Below are positions 1 through 7,327 of a stretch of DNA of 64,000 nt, in pieces. The first letter of the stretch is position 1. The number at the start of each line of letters is the position of its first letter. The DNA is taken from positions 434,001-498,000 of the forward strand of contig NZ_PRDM01000002.1 of the NCBI RefSeq assembly GCF_015182285.1, read 5' to 3'. Made by a program: the position numbers and the translations under genes. Source of the stretch: Flavobacterium hungaricum (GTDB lineage: Bacteria > Bacteroidota > Bacteroidia > Flavobacteriales > Flavobacteriaceae). Below the pieces are notes generated by a model, which was not told where the DNA came from, searched no databases, and worked only from the letters and a program-made list of their open reading frames with translations.

Positions 1-921
1 ATTGTTAGTTTGTTCTCTGTGGTTCGTGGTTATAATATTCCGATCATTATACTGGCGCAATATTTATCGGCCATATTTATTCTGGCTCCAGAAATTAGAG
101 CATTGGATATATTGCTGGATTTTCATTTGTTCTTAATTGTTTTTGCATCTGCCATTACAATTGCTTCAGGATATATTATCAATAATTTTTATGACAGCCA
201 GAAAGACTTGATCAATCGTCCTAATAAATCGATGCTGGATCGTTTGGTGAGTCAGAAAACAAAATTAACAGTTTATTTTTCTTTGAATATATTGGCTGTT
301 TTAATGGCATTTATTGTGTCATGGAGGGCTTTTTTGTTTTTTTCGGCTTATATTTTCCTGATTTGGTTTTATTCGCATAAGATAAAAAAGTATCTCATTA
401 TTGGGAATTTGATGTCTGCGCTGCTGGCAGTTATTCCATTTTTTGCGATTCTTCTTTATTTTTATAACAAGATTTCGTTTGAAGAAATAGAAAATCATAG
501 AAGTCATTTTGTGGTAATATCGGCACACGCAGTTTTTTTGTTTTTACTGCTGTTAATTCGCGAAATGATTAAGGATTTAGAAAACTTAAAGGGTGATTTG
601 GTCAGCGATTACCGCACGATTCCGGTTTTTTATGGAGAAAGAGTTTCTAAACAAGTCATTACTGCATTGACCTTTTTAACGATTTTACCAGTATATGTTT
701 TGGTTAACATTTACGATGTAGGGTATATGGATATTTATTTTTATGTCTGTTTTGGGGTGCTGCTTTTTTTTCTTCTTTATTTATGGAAATCAAATTCTAA
801 AGAGCAATATCTTAAACTTCATAATGTGCTTAAATTCTTGATCGTTGCGGGAGTCTGTTGTATTGTTTTGATTAACCCGAGTGTTTTATGGCATGGTAAG
901 GCTTTGCTTTCCCGATTCTAA
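1..921 (+). CDS. UbiA-family prenyltransferase, probably geranylgeranylglycerol-phosphate geranylgeranyltransferase-like (5' partial)
   Basis: This is an integral-membrane prenyltransferase that would join a polyprenyl diphosphate to an acceptor. The reading frame is open to the window edge; the first possible start inside is a TTG at 10, so the true start probably lies upstream. Counting from that TTG, the first Asp-rich motif is NNFYDSQKD (about 58-66) and the second is DLENLKGD (about 189-196). These are the Mg-diphosphate binding sites of the UbiA family, and several hydrophobic helices surround them. In Flavobacteria such proteins are usually annotated as geranylgeranylglycerol-phosphate geranylgeranyltransferase, an archaeal-lipid-like assignment; the real acceptor cannot be read from sequence. 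Genes for mevalonate-derived isoprenoids occur at 44-46.6 kb. Family is certain, substrate is not. Confidence 0.8.
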   Translation: MVSLFSVVRGYNIPIIILAQYLSAIFILAPEIRALDILLDFHLFLIVFASAITIASGYIINNFYDSQKDLINRPNKSMLDRLVSQKTKLTVYFSLNILAVLMAFIVSWRAFLFFSAYIFLIWFYSHKIKKYLIIGNLMSALLAVIPFFAILLYFYNKISFEEIENHRSHFVVISAHAVFLFLLLLIREMIKDLENLKGDLVSDYRTIPVFYGERVSKQVITALTFLTILPVYVLVNIYDVGYMDIYFYVCFGVLLFFLLYLWKSNSKEQYLKLHNVLKFLIVAGVCCIVLINPSVLWHGKALLSRF

Positions 922-1023
922 TTTTTGATTTGTATCGCAGCATTAGCAATGATTGACTAAGGTTTTTTAAACTTTGTGCAGCTCTGTGAAATAACTAAAT
1001 GTTTAAAAAAAGCTAATTGTTTG

Positions 1024-1108
1024 AAACTAGCCCCGATGAAAGGGAAAATCCTTTTATTTTTTTCTTTAAAAAATAAAAGATTGGAATGAACAGCGGGAAT
1101 CCATGCTT
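1024..1108 (+). ncRNA. candidate structured RNA resembling the Flavo-1 motif
   Basis: The gap between the prenyltransferase and the pseudouridine synthase contains CTAGCCCCGATG near 1027 and AGCGGGAAT near 1092. The CCCCG and CGGG segments can pair. Between them AATCCTTTTATTTTTT and AAAAAATAAAAGATTGG form a long hairpin. This arrangement matches my memory of the Flavo-1 RNA of Bacteroidetes, but I could not align it to the family model. It lies about 120 bases upstream of the next gene's start, so it could be an independent RNA or part of a leader. The rest of the 922-1218 gap shows no coding signal. Confidence 0.42.
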
Positions 1109-1201
1109 AAAAAAAGGCCGATTGTGATGCTGCAAAACCATCAAAAAAATATTGCTATTAATCTAAGAACATTGAACTTAAGATTATTAGCAGGAAAAAA
1201 C

Positions 1202-1209
1202 TATCTTTG
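1202..1209 (+). promoter_or_regulatory. Bacteroidetes -7 box TATCTTTG
   Basis: TATCTTTG is an exact match to the Bacteroidetes TAnnTTTG element. It lies 18 bases before the preferred ATG at 1228, giving a very short leader. A TTG at 1172-1174 is further away than the usual 17-21 base spacing, so the -33 element is unclear. The box overlaps the extended TTG start at 1207, which argues against that start. Confidence 0.6.
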
Positions 1210-1227
1210 CACAAATTAATGATTTTT

Positions 1228-2136
1228 ATGAACAACAAGGAAGGCAATAATAAAAGAGGCGGTTCTAGACCAAATAGCTCTAGACCAAGTTCTAACAAGC
1301 CAAAACCTCCTATGGCGAAGCGCGCTCAGGGGCCGAAAAAAGTAAACCCTGCTGTTAAGGCTGCGGAAGAAGAAAAGGCGGCAAAATTTAAAAAACAGAA
1401 TCAGGCTCCGAAAAGACAAAAAGCTTCGGATGAGATTCGTCTGAACAAATACATCTCTAATTCTGGTGTATGTTCTCGTCGTGACGCTGACATTTATATT
1501 CAGTCTGGAAACGTTAAAGTTAACGGTGTTCCAGTTACTGAAATGGGATATTTGGTTAAATTGAATGATGTAGTAAACTTTGACGGTGTTACTTTGACTC
1601 CAGAAAAAAAGGAATACATTTTATTGAACAAACCTAAAAACTTTACCACTGCGCTAGACGAAGGGCAGGAGTATCGTAATGTTTTAGAATTGGTTCGCGG
1701 CGCTACAAATGCAAAAATCGGCGCTGTTGGAAGAATGGATAAAAACACAACGGGTTTATTGTTGTTTACCAACGATACCGATATGATTCGCAAGTTTACA
1801 CTGCCGAACCAAAAGTCGTCAAAAATTTATCAGGTTTCTTTGGATAAGAATCTGAAATTTGAGGATTTAGAAAAAATAAGCAAAGGTCTGGTTCTTGACG
1901 GACACCGCGTTTCTGTTGAAGAAGTAAGTTATATTGATAACGAACCTAAAAGTGAGGTTGGTTTAAAATTACGTACTGCAAATGTAAAAGTGGTACGCGC
2001 AATTTTTGAGTCTTTTGACTATAATGTTTTGCGTATTGACCGTGTATCATTTGCTGGTTTGACCAAAAAGAATCTTCCGAGAGGAAACTGGCGCTTTTTG
2101 ACCGATCAAGAAATTATCAATTTGAAAAACGTGTAA
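1228..2136 (+). CDS. pseudouridine synthase, RsuA/RluB family
   Basis: This enzyme isomerises uridine to pseudouridine in rRNA, most likely 23S rRNA (RluB-type). The first 65 or so residues are a basic, Pro/Lys/Asn-rich low-complexity tail. An S4 RNA-binding domain follows at about 70-113 (IRLNKYISNSG, VKVNG). The catalytic domain carries the signature GRMDKNTTGLLL, with the nucleophilic Asp near residue 171. I chose ATG 1228 because the upstream in-frame starts (1207 TTG, 1219 ATG) lie in or next to the -7 box. The long basic N-terminal extension is common in Bacteroidetes homologues and is presumably for RNA binding. RluB versus RluF or RsuA specificity is not decided by sequence alone. A terminator hairpin follows. 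Confidence 0.88.
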   Translation: MNNKEGNNKRGGSRPNSSRPSSNKPKPPMAKRAQGPKKVNPAVKAAEEEKAAKFKKQNQAPKRQKASDEIRLNKYISNSGVCSRRDADIYIQSGNVKVNGVPVTEMGYLVKLNDVVNFDGVTLTPEKKEYILLNKPKNFTTALDEGQEYRNVLELVRGATNAKIGAVGRMDKNTTGLLLFTNDTDMIRKFTLPNQKSSKIYQVSLDKNLKFEDLEKISKGLVLDGHRVSVEEVSYIDNEPKSEVGLKLRTANVKVVRAIFESFDYNVLRIDRVSFAGLTKKNLPRGNWRFLTDQEIINLKNV

Positions 2137-2164
2137 TCGTTTTTTCAAATTATAAAAATAATGT

Positions 2165-2198
2165 AAATCCTGTTTTCGCTGAAAATGGGATTTTTTTT
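2165..2198 (+). terminator. Rho-independent terminator after the pseudouridine synthase
   Basis: The arms AATCCTGTTTTC and GAAAATGGGATT pair (with G-U pairs) around a 3-base loop and are followed by eight T residues. It sits in the short gap between convergent genes and would stop plus-strand transcription. Confidence 0.75.
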
Positions 2199-2201
2199 AT
2201 T

Positions 2202-2804
2202 CTAGAAACTAAAAAAGTTATGTCCGAAAAGGGTAAAAATAGATCTTCCGATAGATTGGTTTTTGTCTTCGACAGTTTCGTAAGATGAGAAACCAAGGAT
2301 GATTTTGATTCCAGGAGGGATGCTGTTTAGTACTTCTCTTTTTTGGTCTTCTAAAAGAAGTTTTAGACTTTCTATTAGTTGGAGATTATATCTTAAATAA
2401 GAAATAACTAATAGTGCTGAAAAGTTTAATATTTCTCTGGCAGTTTCACTTTTGATGCCGACTTCGTTTGAAACCATTTCTGAAATCCTGCCTTTTTTGT
2501 TCGAGAACAGCTCTTTAAGTAAAGCGTTTCCTTCTAAGTGGTAACAGTCGTCGACGGATAAAATTCTACCGGCAGTAAAATCGACTTCCTGATAAAAAGT
2601 GGAGCTTTCTGGAACCATTGAAACAATTTCTGAGTAAAAATCTGATTCTTCGGCTTTGTTGTAGAGTCCCATTAAAATTGTACCGATTGAGACGTCAATT
2701 CCTTTAATTAAAAGGGCATCATTTTCAAAATAAAACTTGTTTAACTTGGAGACAACATTAGAAGAAATAAAACGTCTAAGTTCAATTTGTAGGTTTGGGG
2801 TCAT
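2202..2804 (-). CDS. DUF937-like protein of unknown function
   Basis: This is a 200-residue, mainly helical soluble protein with no signal peptide or membrane segment. The pattern of short helices around a central part (ALLKELFSNKKGRISEMVSNEVGIKSETAREILNF) resembles DUF937 proteins, in which such a segment is often followed by an OmpA or LysM domain. Here no such domain follows and the protein simply ends. It is convergent with the pseudouridine synthase and stands alone. The 285-base AT-rich region upstream (2805-3089) shows no gene and no clear -7 box. Assignment to DUF937 is by recall of the pattern, and no function is proposed. Confidence 0.6.
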   Translation of the reverse strand: MTPNLQIELRRFISSNVVSKLNKFYFENDALLIKGIDVSIGTILMGLYNKAEESDFYSEIVSMVPESSTFYQEVDFTAGRILSVDDCYHLEGNALLKELFSNKKGRISEMVSNEVGIKSETAREILNFSALLVISYLRYNLQLIESLKLLLEDQKREVLNSIPPGIKIILGFSSYETVEDKNQSIGRSIFTLFGHNFFSF

Positions 2805-3089
2805 ACGCTTAACTTATTAAATAAACATTATTTAAACTCAATCAAAATAATCGATAAAGTGAGGCTTTTTATCGTTTATCAGGATAAAAATATAAAATAA
2901 ATTAACATTTCCAAAAAATTAGTTAAAATTTTACTTGGGCGATTTTCAGTGTTTTAACACTTAAAAATGCAGAAACCAACAAACATAATGCTTAGATAGC
3001 TATAATATACAAAAAAAAATCTAAAAAAAATTAAGAGTTTTTTTTAAGATTTTAAAAAAATAAGAAAAAGCTTAAAATAAAATTAACAT

Positions 3090-3590
3090 TTAAAACAATA
3101 AAATGCGATTCTGCCAAACAATAACCAGAAAAATGCCAAAGTAGATAATCGAAAAAAGGAAATTTACAAAACTAGAGGCTAAAAATCCTAAAAGTGAGCC
3201 AGTGGCAGCTTTGAAGGCACGTTTGTGATTGGCAGAATCATACAGAAGTTCGCCTATTAATGCTCCAACAAAAGGACCGATAATAACGCCGAATGGTATT
3301 GGCGCGAGAATGCCGACCAGGAGCCCGATGTTGGTTCCCCAGATTCCGTACGAACTGCCCCCAAATTTCTTGGTTCCTTTTGCCGGAATCACATAATCCA
3401 GAATCGTGATAATTACCATGAGCGTAAAAGTGATTCCGAGAATCCAATAATTATTTTCTACTGCTTTTGTTAAATACAACAGCAGTAACCCGACCCAAGA
3501 GCTCGAAAGGCCAGGCAGAATGGGAATAAAACTGCCAAAAATTCCAACAATCATACATATTAAGCCGAGTATTAATAGTAAAGTATCCAT
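3090..3590 (-). CDS. DUF456 family membrane protein
   Basis: This 166-residue protein is almost entirely hydrophobic, with about four to five helices and Gly/Pro-rich motifs (GIFGSFIPILPG, GPFVGALIGELLYD) typical of DUF456. Function of the family is unknown. I chose ATG 3590 (MDTLLLILGL) rather than the upstream 3644 start. The extra 18 residues are polar and would precede the first helix unnaturally, and the upstream stretch overlaps the 5' end of the divergent gene at 3627. It is transcribed divergently from the frameshifted secreted gene. Confidence 0.85.
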   Translation of the reverse strand: MDTLLLILGLICMIVGIFGSFIPILPGLSSSWVGLLLLYLTKAVENNYWILGITFTLMVIITILDYVIPAKGTKKFGGSSYGIWGTNIGLLVGILAPIPFGVIIGPFVGALIGELLYDSANHKRAFKAATGSLLGFLASSFVNFLFSIIYFGIFLVIVWQNRILLF

Positions 3591-3626
3591 ATAATTTGTA
3601 AATTTGTACTTACAATTTTGTTTTTT

Positions 3627-4005
3627 ATGATGCGTGTTTTGCAATTAATAGCTTTTGTTGTTTTGTTTTTGACTGCAAGTCTTTCTTACGGGCAGTCAAA
3701 GAATCTCTATTGATGATCAATTGTTACAAGACAGCATTTATAAAAGTAATAAGAAAAAAGTTTTAAATTTTTCTATGAAAGAATTTGACACTCTTTTCTT
3801 TGAGTTTTTTAAACAGAAAAATGATCCAAATATTGTTTTAAGTAAAACAGAGTTTTATAGTTATACGGTGCAGATAGCAGTTTTTTCTGATCGATTGGCG
3901 CGATTATATCCTGATCAAAAGGAAGTTGCAGCGCAAAATAAAGAGAAATGGCTCTCAGAAAGCTATCAAGATTATCTGGATTACAAAGCATCTCAAAAAA
4001 AATAA
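3627..4005 (+). pseudogene. small secreted protein, frameshifted after the signal peptide
   Basis: ATG 3627 encodes a clean signal peptide (hydrophobic core LIAFVVLFLTAS, then LSYGQ) but the frame hits TGA at 3711-3713. The next frame continues without interruption from about 3691 to the stop at 4003-4005 (ISIDDQLLQDS to KASQKK), with no start of its own close to the junction. Removing one A from the AAA at 3698-3700 would join them as ...SYGQSRISIDDQLL.., giving one secreted protein of about 125 residues. An exact -7 box (TAAATTTG, 3599-3606) lies 20 bases before the ATG, so the promoter looks intact. The mature part is charged and helical and I do not recognise a family. It could be a real pseudogene or a one-base sequencing error. 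Confidence 0.65.
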
Positions 4006-4051
4006 TTGTATTTTTACATTTCTATTTTTATTTCAATTCAATTCTAAAACT

Positions 4052-4537
4052 TTGAGGCAGTTTTTCCCTTTTTTTATTTGTATTCTTTTTAACTCTTGTC
4101 AATATTTTGAGAAGCAGGTTCCGTCTGAGAAAGAATTACTGCAAAAAGAGTTAAAATCGATCAATTGGAAAGAAGTTGACGAATATCCGTCTGTGCCAAA
4201 CTGCGAAAAAATAACAGACAAAAAACTGCGCCAGCAATGTTTTTTTGAAGTAATGTCAAGTCTTATCGAGGAAAAATTAAATATTGATACTTTGTCTGTT
4301 TTATATCCTGAACTGGATACTATCGAGGTAAAAGTTACCGTTTTCCCGAATGCTACAATGAAATTTGAACCTCAGTTTCCTAAAGATTCTGTAGCGTACG
4401 ATACTATAAAAATTGACAGTATCCTGCATGCACGCCTGGTTGATTTTCCTAAAATTAATCCTGCAATAAAACGCGGCGTTCCTGTAAAAACACAATTTAT
4501 TTTACCAGTTATTTTAAAAGCCAAAGATAAAAAGTAG
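4052..4537 (+). CDS. lipoprotein with a TonB C-terminal-like domain
   Basis: The frame begins at a TTG (4052), giving a short signal sequence ending in the lipobox LFNSC, so a lipid-anchored protein of about 161 residues is expected. The C-terminal segment FPKINPAIKRGVPVKTQF followed by LPVIL resembles the TonB C-terminal domain pattern (W/F-x-PA-x-x-x-G-x-PV-x-x-x-x-xLPV). Two CxxxxxxC-like cysteines occur in the middle (NCEKITDKKLRQQC). It follows the frameshifted gene by 46 bases and may be co-transcribed. A TonB-like domain on a lipoprotein, with no inner-membrane helix, is unusual. It may be a stand-alone module rather than an energy transducer. No ATG fits; the longer frame from 3926 overlaps the upstream gene and is not credible. 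Confidence 0.6.
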   Translation: MRQFFPFFICILFNSCQYFEKQVPSEKELLQKELKSINWKEVDEYPSVPNCEKITDKKLRQQCFFEVMSSLIEEKLNIDTLSVLYPELDTIEVKVTVFPNATMKFEPQFPKDSVAYDTIKIDSILHARLVDFPKINPAIKRGVPVKTQFILPVILKAKDKK

Positions 4538-4545
4538 CTTTTTTA

Positions 4546-4580
4546 TTTGAAGCTGATCCCATCAGGGCTAGGACTCGTGT
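4546..4580 (-). repeat. possible 5'-half remnant of the Flavo-1-like element
   Basis: Read on the minus strand, the gap between convergent genes contains GAGTCCTAGCCCTGATGGGA. Its CTAGCCCTGATG matches CTAGCCCCGATG of the element at 1024-1108 with one difference. The 3' pairing half is not found, so this would be a fragment. The similarity is short. Confidence 0.3.
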
Positions 4581-4592
4581 TTTCAAAAGAAG

Positions 4593-5693
4593 TTATTTTT
4601 TAAAACTGCGATCTTTCCATTCATAAGAGCCAAACAAACTATATAACGCAACTGCAGAACTAAAAAAAGGATAAATTAAACTGCTCAATAAAAGGCTTTT
4701 AATTTTTGTTTTTGTTAAAAAACGATTGGTTTTAAAAAGTAAAACAAAGTCAATTAGAAACTTAGAAAAAAAGAATAAAACGAAAATCGGATACTGCAGG
4801 ACATGAAAAGCCATCAAAAAAAAGCCGATCACAATACTCAAATTTCCAAAGAAAACGATTAATCCAAGTGATTTGCCAAAAACACTTTTGTAGGAACTTG
4901 TTTTGGCTGCCCAGCGTACTCTTTGGTAAAATAAGGATCTCCAGTCTTCGGTTGGTTTTGTAGTAACAATTGCTTCTGGAGCTTTTAAATAATGAACTTC
5001 TTCTGGGAATTTTTCAATAGCTTTTTGAAGTAAAAAAACATCATCTCCGCTTGCGATTTTGTCATTTCCTTCAAACCCATTTAAGGCTTCAAATAAGGAC
5101 TTTCTGTAAGCAAAATTGGCCCCGTTGCACATAAAGCCTTTGTTTAAACCAAAACTGCCAATTGTTGCACCTTGCAGACTGGTTAAATCTAGTTGCTGAA
5201 AGTGATGCAGTAAAGAATTTTTGCATTGGTACGTTACCGCTCCCGCGAGCATCGAAACGTGATGCTCCTGTATGTAATTGTCAAATGTTAAGAGCCAATT
5301 TTGAGGCACAATACAATCGGCATCTGTAGTAATAACCCAGTCGGTTTTTACGTGTTTCATTGCAGTTGTAATAGCATCTTTTTTTGGAGAATTTGAAACA
5401 CGGATATTCTCAATTATTGAAACTTGAAACCTGAAACCTGAAACCTGAAATTTTTCGTTTGATGCATCATCAACCAAAATGACTTCAAATAAGTCTGCGG
5501 GATAATTTAGTTTTGAAAGGCTTTCTAAAAGTATCGGCAGATTTTCTTTTTCATTGCGAAAAGGAACAATAATCGTAAAATTGGCCTGTGGCTCCAGCGT
5601 TGATTTTTGATAATTTTTTATTCTCTTAAAACCATAAACAAGCATTGCGATTGTGATGCAGTAAACGACAGCTATGAGAGACAAAACAACCAT
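4593..5693 (-). CDS. family 2 glycosyltransferase, membrane-bound
   Basis: The protein has an N-terminal membrane helix (1-22), a GT-A domain and three C-terminal helices (about 280-360). Visible motifs are TIIVPFRNE at the nucleotide-binding start, VILVDDAS, the DxD motif TDADC near residue 130, and the acceptor motif QRVRWAAK (QxxRW), as in processive GT2 enzymes. It begins one stop codon after the flippase-like gene (TAA then ATG), so the two are translationally coupled and presumably build and handle the same envelope glycan or glycolipid. Residues about 82-92 (FQVSGFRFQVS) are encoded by a heptanucleotide tandem repeat absent from the expected fold. The sugar and acceptor are unknown. 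Confidence 0.85.
   Translation of the reverse strand: MVVLSLIAVVYCITIAMLVYGFKRIKNYQKSTLEPQANFTIIVPFRNEKENLPILLESLSKLNYPADLFEVILVDDASNEKFQVSGFRFQVSIIENIRVSNSPKKDAITTAMKHVKTDWVITTDADCIVPQNWLLTFDNYIQEHHVSMLAGAVTYQCKNSLLHHFQQLDLTSLQGATIGSFGLNKGFMCNGANFAYRKSLFEALNGFEGNDKIASGDDVFLLQKAIEKFPEEVHYLKAPEAIVTTKPTEDWRSLFYQRVRWAAKTSSYKSVFGKSLGLIVFFGNLSIVIGFFLMAFHVLQYPIFVLFFFSKFLIDFVLLFKTNRFLTKTKIKSLLLSSLIYPFFSSAVALYSLFGSYEWKDRSFKK
5418..5450 (-). repeat. in-frame heptanucleotide tandem repeat (TGAAACY) inside the glycosyltransferase
   Basis: On the plus strand four complete units are seen: TGAAACT (5418), then TGAAACC at 5425, 5432 and 5439, followed by a partial TGAAA. The unit length of 7 is not a multiple of 3, so gain or loss of one unit would shift the glycosyltransferase frame. 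Confidence 0.9.
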
Positions 5694-6638
5694 TTACTCT
5701 ATTCTTTTTGTTTTAAAATTTAAGACATAAAATGCCCCGATTATTACAGGCAAAACTACATTTAAAAACCACATCAAAGTGCTGATAAAAACCACAATCC
5801 ATTCGTTTACACCCAAAATTCCGAAGAAGTAAATAGCCACACTTCCTTTTACTGCAAAATCCAAAAACTGAAAAGTGGGCAGGGAAGAGGCTAAAAAATA
5901 AACCGATGTAATCGCAGCCATTAAAGTTAAGTAAGGCAGATCAACATCAAAAGCCAGAAACAAAAAATAATATTGATGAGAGAAAACTAAGTAACGGCAG
6001 ATTCCTAAAAAAATATTCTTTTGGTGAACGGATTTAGGAATTTCGTTAATCTTATGAATCAGTTTTTCTATAGAATAGCCTTTTACTTTTATTTTTTTTA
6101 TTGAAAACAAGAGAATTAAAAGCAATAGAAATCCGCCAAATAAAATCATTACAGTTTTTGTAGTAATGACATTAAATTGTGCGTTGAAATACAGTAAACC
6201 AAAAATCCCGAAAATGATCGTTAGAATCATCTGGATTCCGTTGCAGATTAAGTTTAAGAAAACCACTTTTTTGGCGTCTGATTTTGGATAATACAATGCC
6301 TTTCCTGCGTATTCCCCGACTCCGTTTGGCGTAAAAATTCCAGCTGTCAAAGCCGCTAAAACTTGCTTTGAAGCTTCTGAAACTGAAATGTTGTGAATTA
6401 CCTGTGCCAGATTCTGCCATTTTAAAATCTCGAAATAACGATTCAAAACGCTCAAAAGTAAAATGAATCCAATTCCTAAAACAGATTGATTTTTTTGGAA
6501 CAAGACAATAAACTTCTGCCAGTCCAATTTATCGTTATTGGCGAGTTGATTGTAAATAAAATAAAAAGCGCCGCCAACAATCAAAAGTTTGATTACGAGA
6601 ACGAGGAATTGCTTAGCTTTGTGAGGAATTGAAATCAT
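5694..6638 (-). CDS. lysylphosphatidylglycerol synthase TM-region / flippase-like membrane protein
   Basis: This 314-residue protein has about eight membrane helices with the UPF0104-type pattern: NRYFEILKWQ after the second helix, then GIFTPNGVGEYAGKALYY and SSLPTFQFLDFAVKG. The family includes the membrane part of MprF and many stand-alone proteins beside glycosyltransferases, thought to translocate lipids. There is no C-terminal aminoacyl-transferase domain, so lysyl transfer is not implied. Its stop codon directly abuts the start of the GT2 gene. The divergent region to ruvC contains intergenic repeat sequence rather than a clear promoter. Confidence 0.82.
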   Translation of the reverse strand: MISIPHKAKQFLVLVIKLLIVGGAFYFIYNQLANNDKLDWQKFIVLFQKNQSVLGIGFILLLSVLNRYFEILKWQNLAQVIHNISVSEASKQVLAALTAGIFTPNGVGEYAGKALYYPKSDAKKVVFLNLICNGIQMILTIIFGIFGLLYFNAQFNVITTKTVMILFGGFLLLLILLFSIKKIKVKGYSIEKLIHKINEIPKSVHQKNIFLGICRYLVFSHQYYFLFLAFDVDLPYLTLMAAITSVYFLASSLPTFQFLDFAVKGSVAIYFFGILGVNEWIVVFISTLMWFLNVVLPVIIGAFYVLNFKTKRIE

Positions 6639-6654
6639 GCCGCAAAAGTAAAGC

Positions 6655-6765
6655 TATTTCACAAAGATTCGCTAAGCCCCACAGAGTTTCGCAAAGATTT
6701 TTATAAAATAGTAAAGTATTAAACTTTGTGAATCTTCGAGTTTCTTCGTGAATCTCTGTGTAATT
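6655..6765. repeat. imperfect inverted repeat of the CACAAAG/TTCGC word family
   Basis: The divergent gap holds TTCACAAAGATTCGC.. and CACAGAGTTTCGCAAAG on the left, answered by ACTTTGTGAATCTTCG and TTCGTGAATCTCTGTG on the right. The same words recur at 8654-8714 and 36648-37060, so this looks like one copy of a dispersed intergenic family. Confidence 0.5.
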
Positions 6766-6772
6766 ACAAAAA

Positions 6773-7327
6773 ATGACAAAAGAACGCATCATATTAGGTA
6801 TTGACCCCGGAACCACAATTATGGGTTTTGGATTGATAAAAGTTATCAATAAAAAAATGGAATTTTTGCAGTTAAACGAATTGCAATTGTCCAAATACGA
6901 CAATCATTATCAAAAACTAAAAATCATTTTTGAACGAACCATCGAATTAATCGAAACGCATTGTCCAGACGAAATCGCTATTGAAGCGCCTTTCTTTGGT
7001 AAAAACGTACAATCGATGTTAAAGCTTGGACGTGCGCAAGGTGTCGCCATGGCAGCGGGACTTTCAAGAGGTATTCCGATTACCGAATACGAACCTAAAA
7101 AAATAAAAATGGCGATTACCGGAAACGGAAATGCCAGTAAAGAACAAGTTGCTAAAATGCTCCAACAGCTTTTAGGCTTAAAAGAATTACCCAAAAACCT
7201 CGATTCAACCGATGGTTTGGCAGCAGCAGTTTGTCATTTCTTTAATTCAGGAAAAGTCGTAGCAGGAAAAAGTTATTCGGGCTGGGATGCTTTTGTGAAA
7301 CAAAATGAGGATAAAATTAGAAAATAA
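6773..7327 (+). CDS. ruvC: Holliday junction endonuclease RuvC
   Basis: RuvC resolves Holliday junctions by paired nicks after RuvAB branch migration, in the cytoplasm. Length (184) is normal. The four catalytic acidic residues are visible: D11 (GIDPGTT), E71 (AIEAPFFG), and D144 and D147 (LDSTDGLA, the DaaDALA position). The basic DNA-contact segment GRAQG is present. The last codons (NEDKIRK) are included in a 105-base tandem duplication that continues into the intergenic region. hemW lies downstream on the same strand. Confidence 0.96.
   Translation: MTKERIILGIDPGTTIMGFGLIKVINKKMEFLQLNELQLSKYDNHYQKLKIIFERTIELIETHCPDEIAIEAPFFGKNVQSMLKLGRAQGVAMAAGLSRGIPITEYEPKKIKMAITGNGNASKEQVAKMLQQLLGLKELPKNLDSTDGLAAAVCHFFNSGKVVAGKSYSGWDAFVKQNEDKIRK

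Noticed and set aside
2805..3089. AT-rich 285-base gap considered as an origin or small gene
   Set aside because: No iterated boxes, no start with a plausible frame and no hairpin of note were seen.
3591..3644. Longer start for the DUF456 protein
   Set aside because: The extra residues are polar, precede the first helix and overlap the 5' region of the divergent gene.
3926..4051. Upstream part of the frame of the TonB-C-like lipoprotein
   Set aside because: It overlaps the end of the preceding coding frame and would bury the signal sequence inside the protein.
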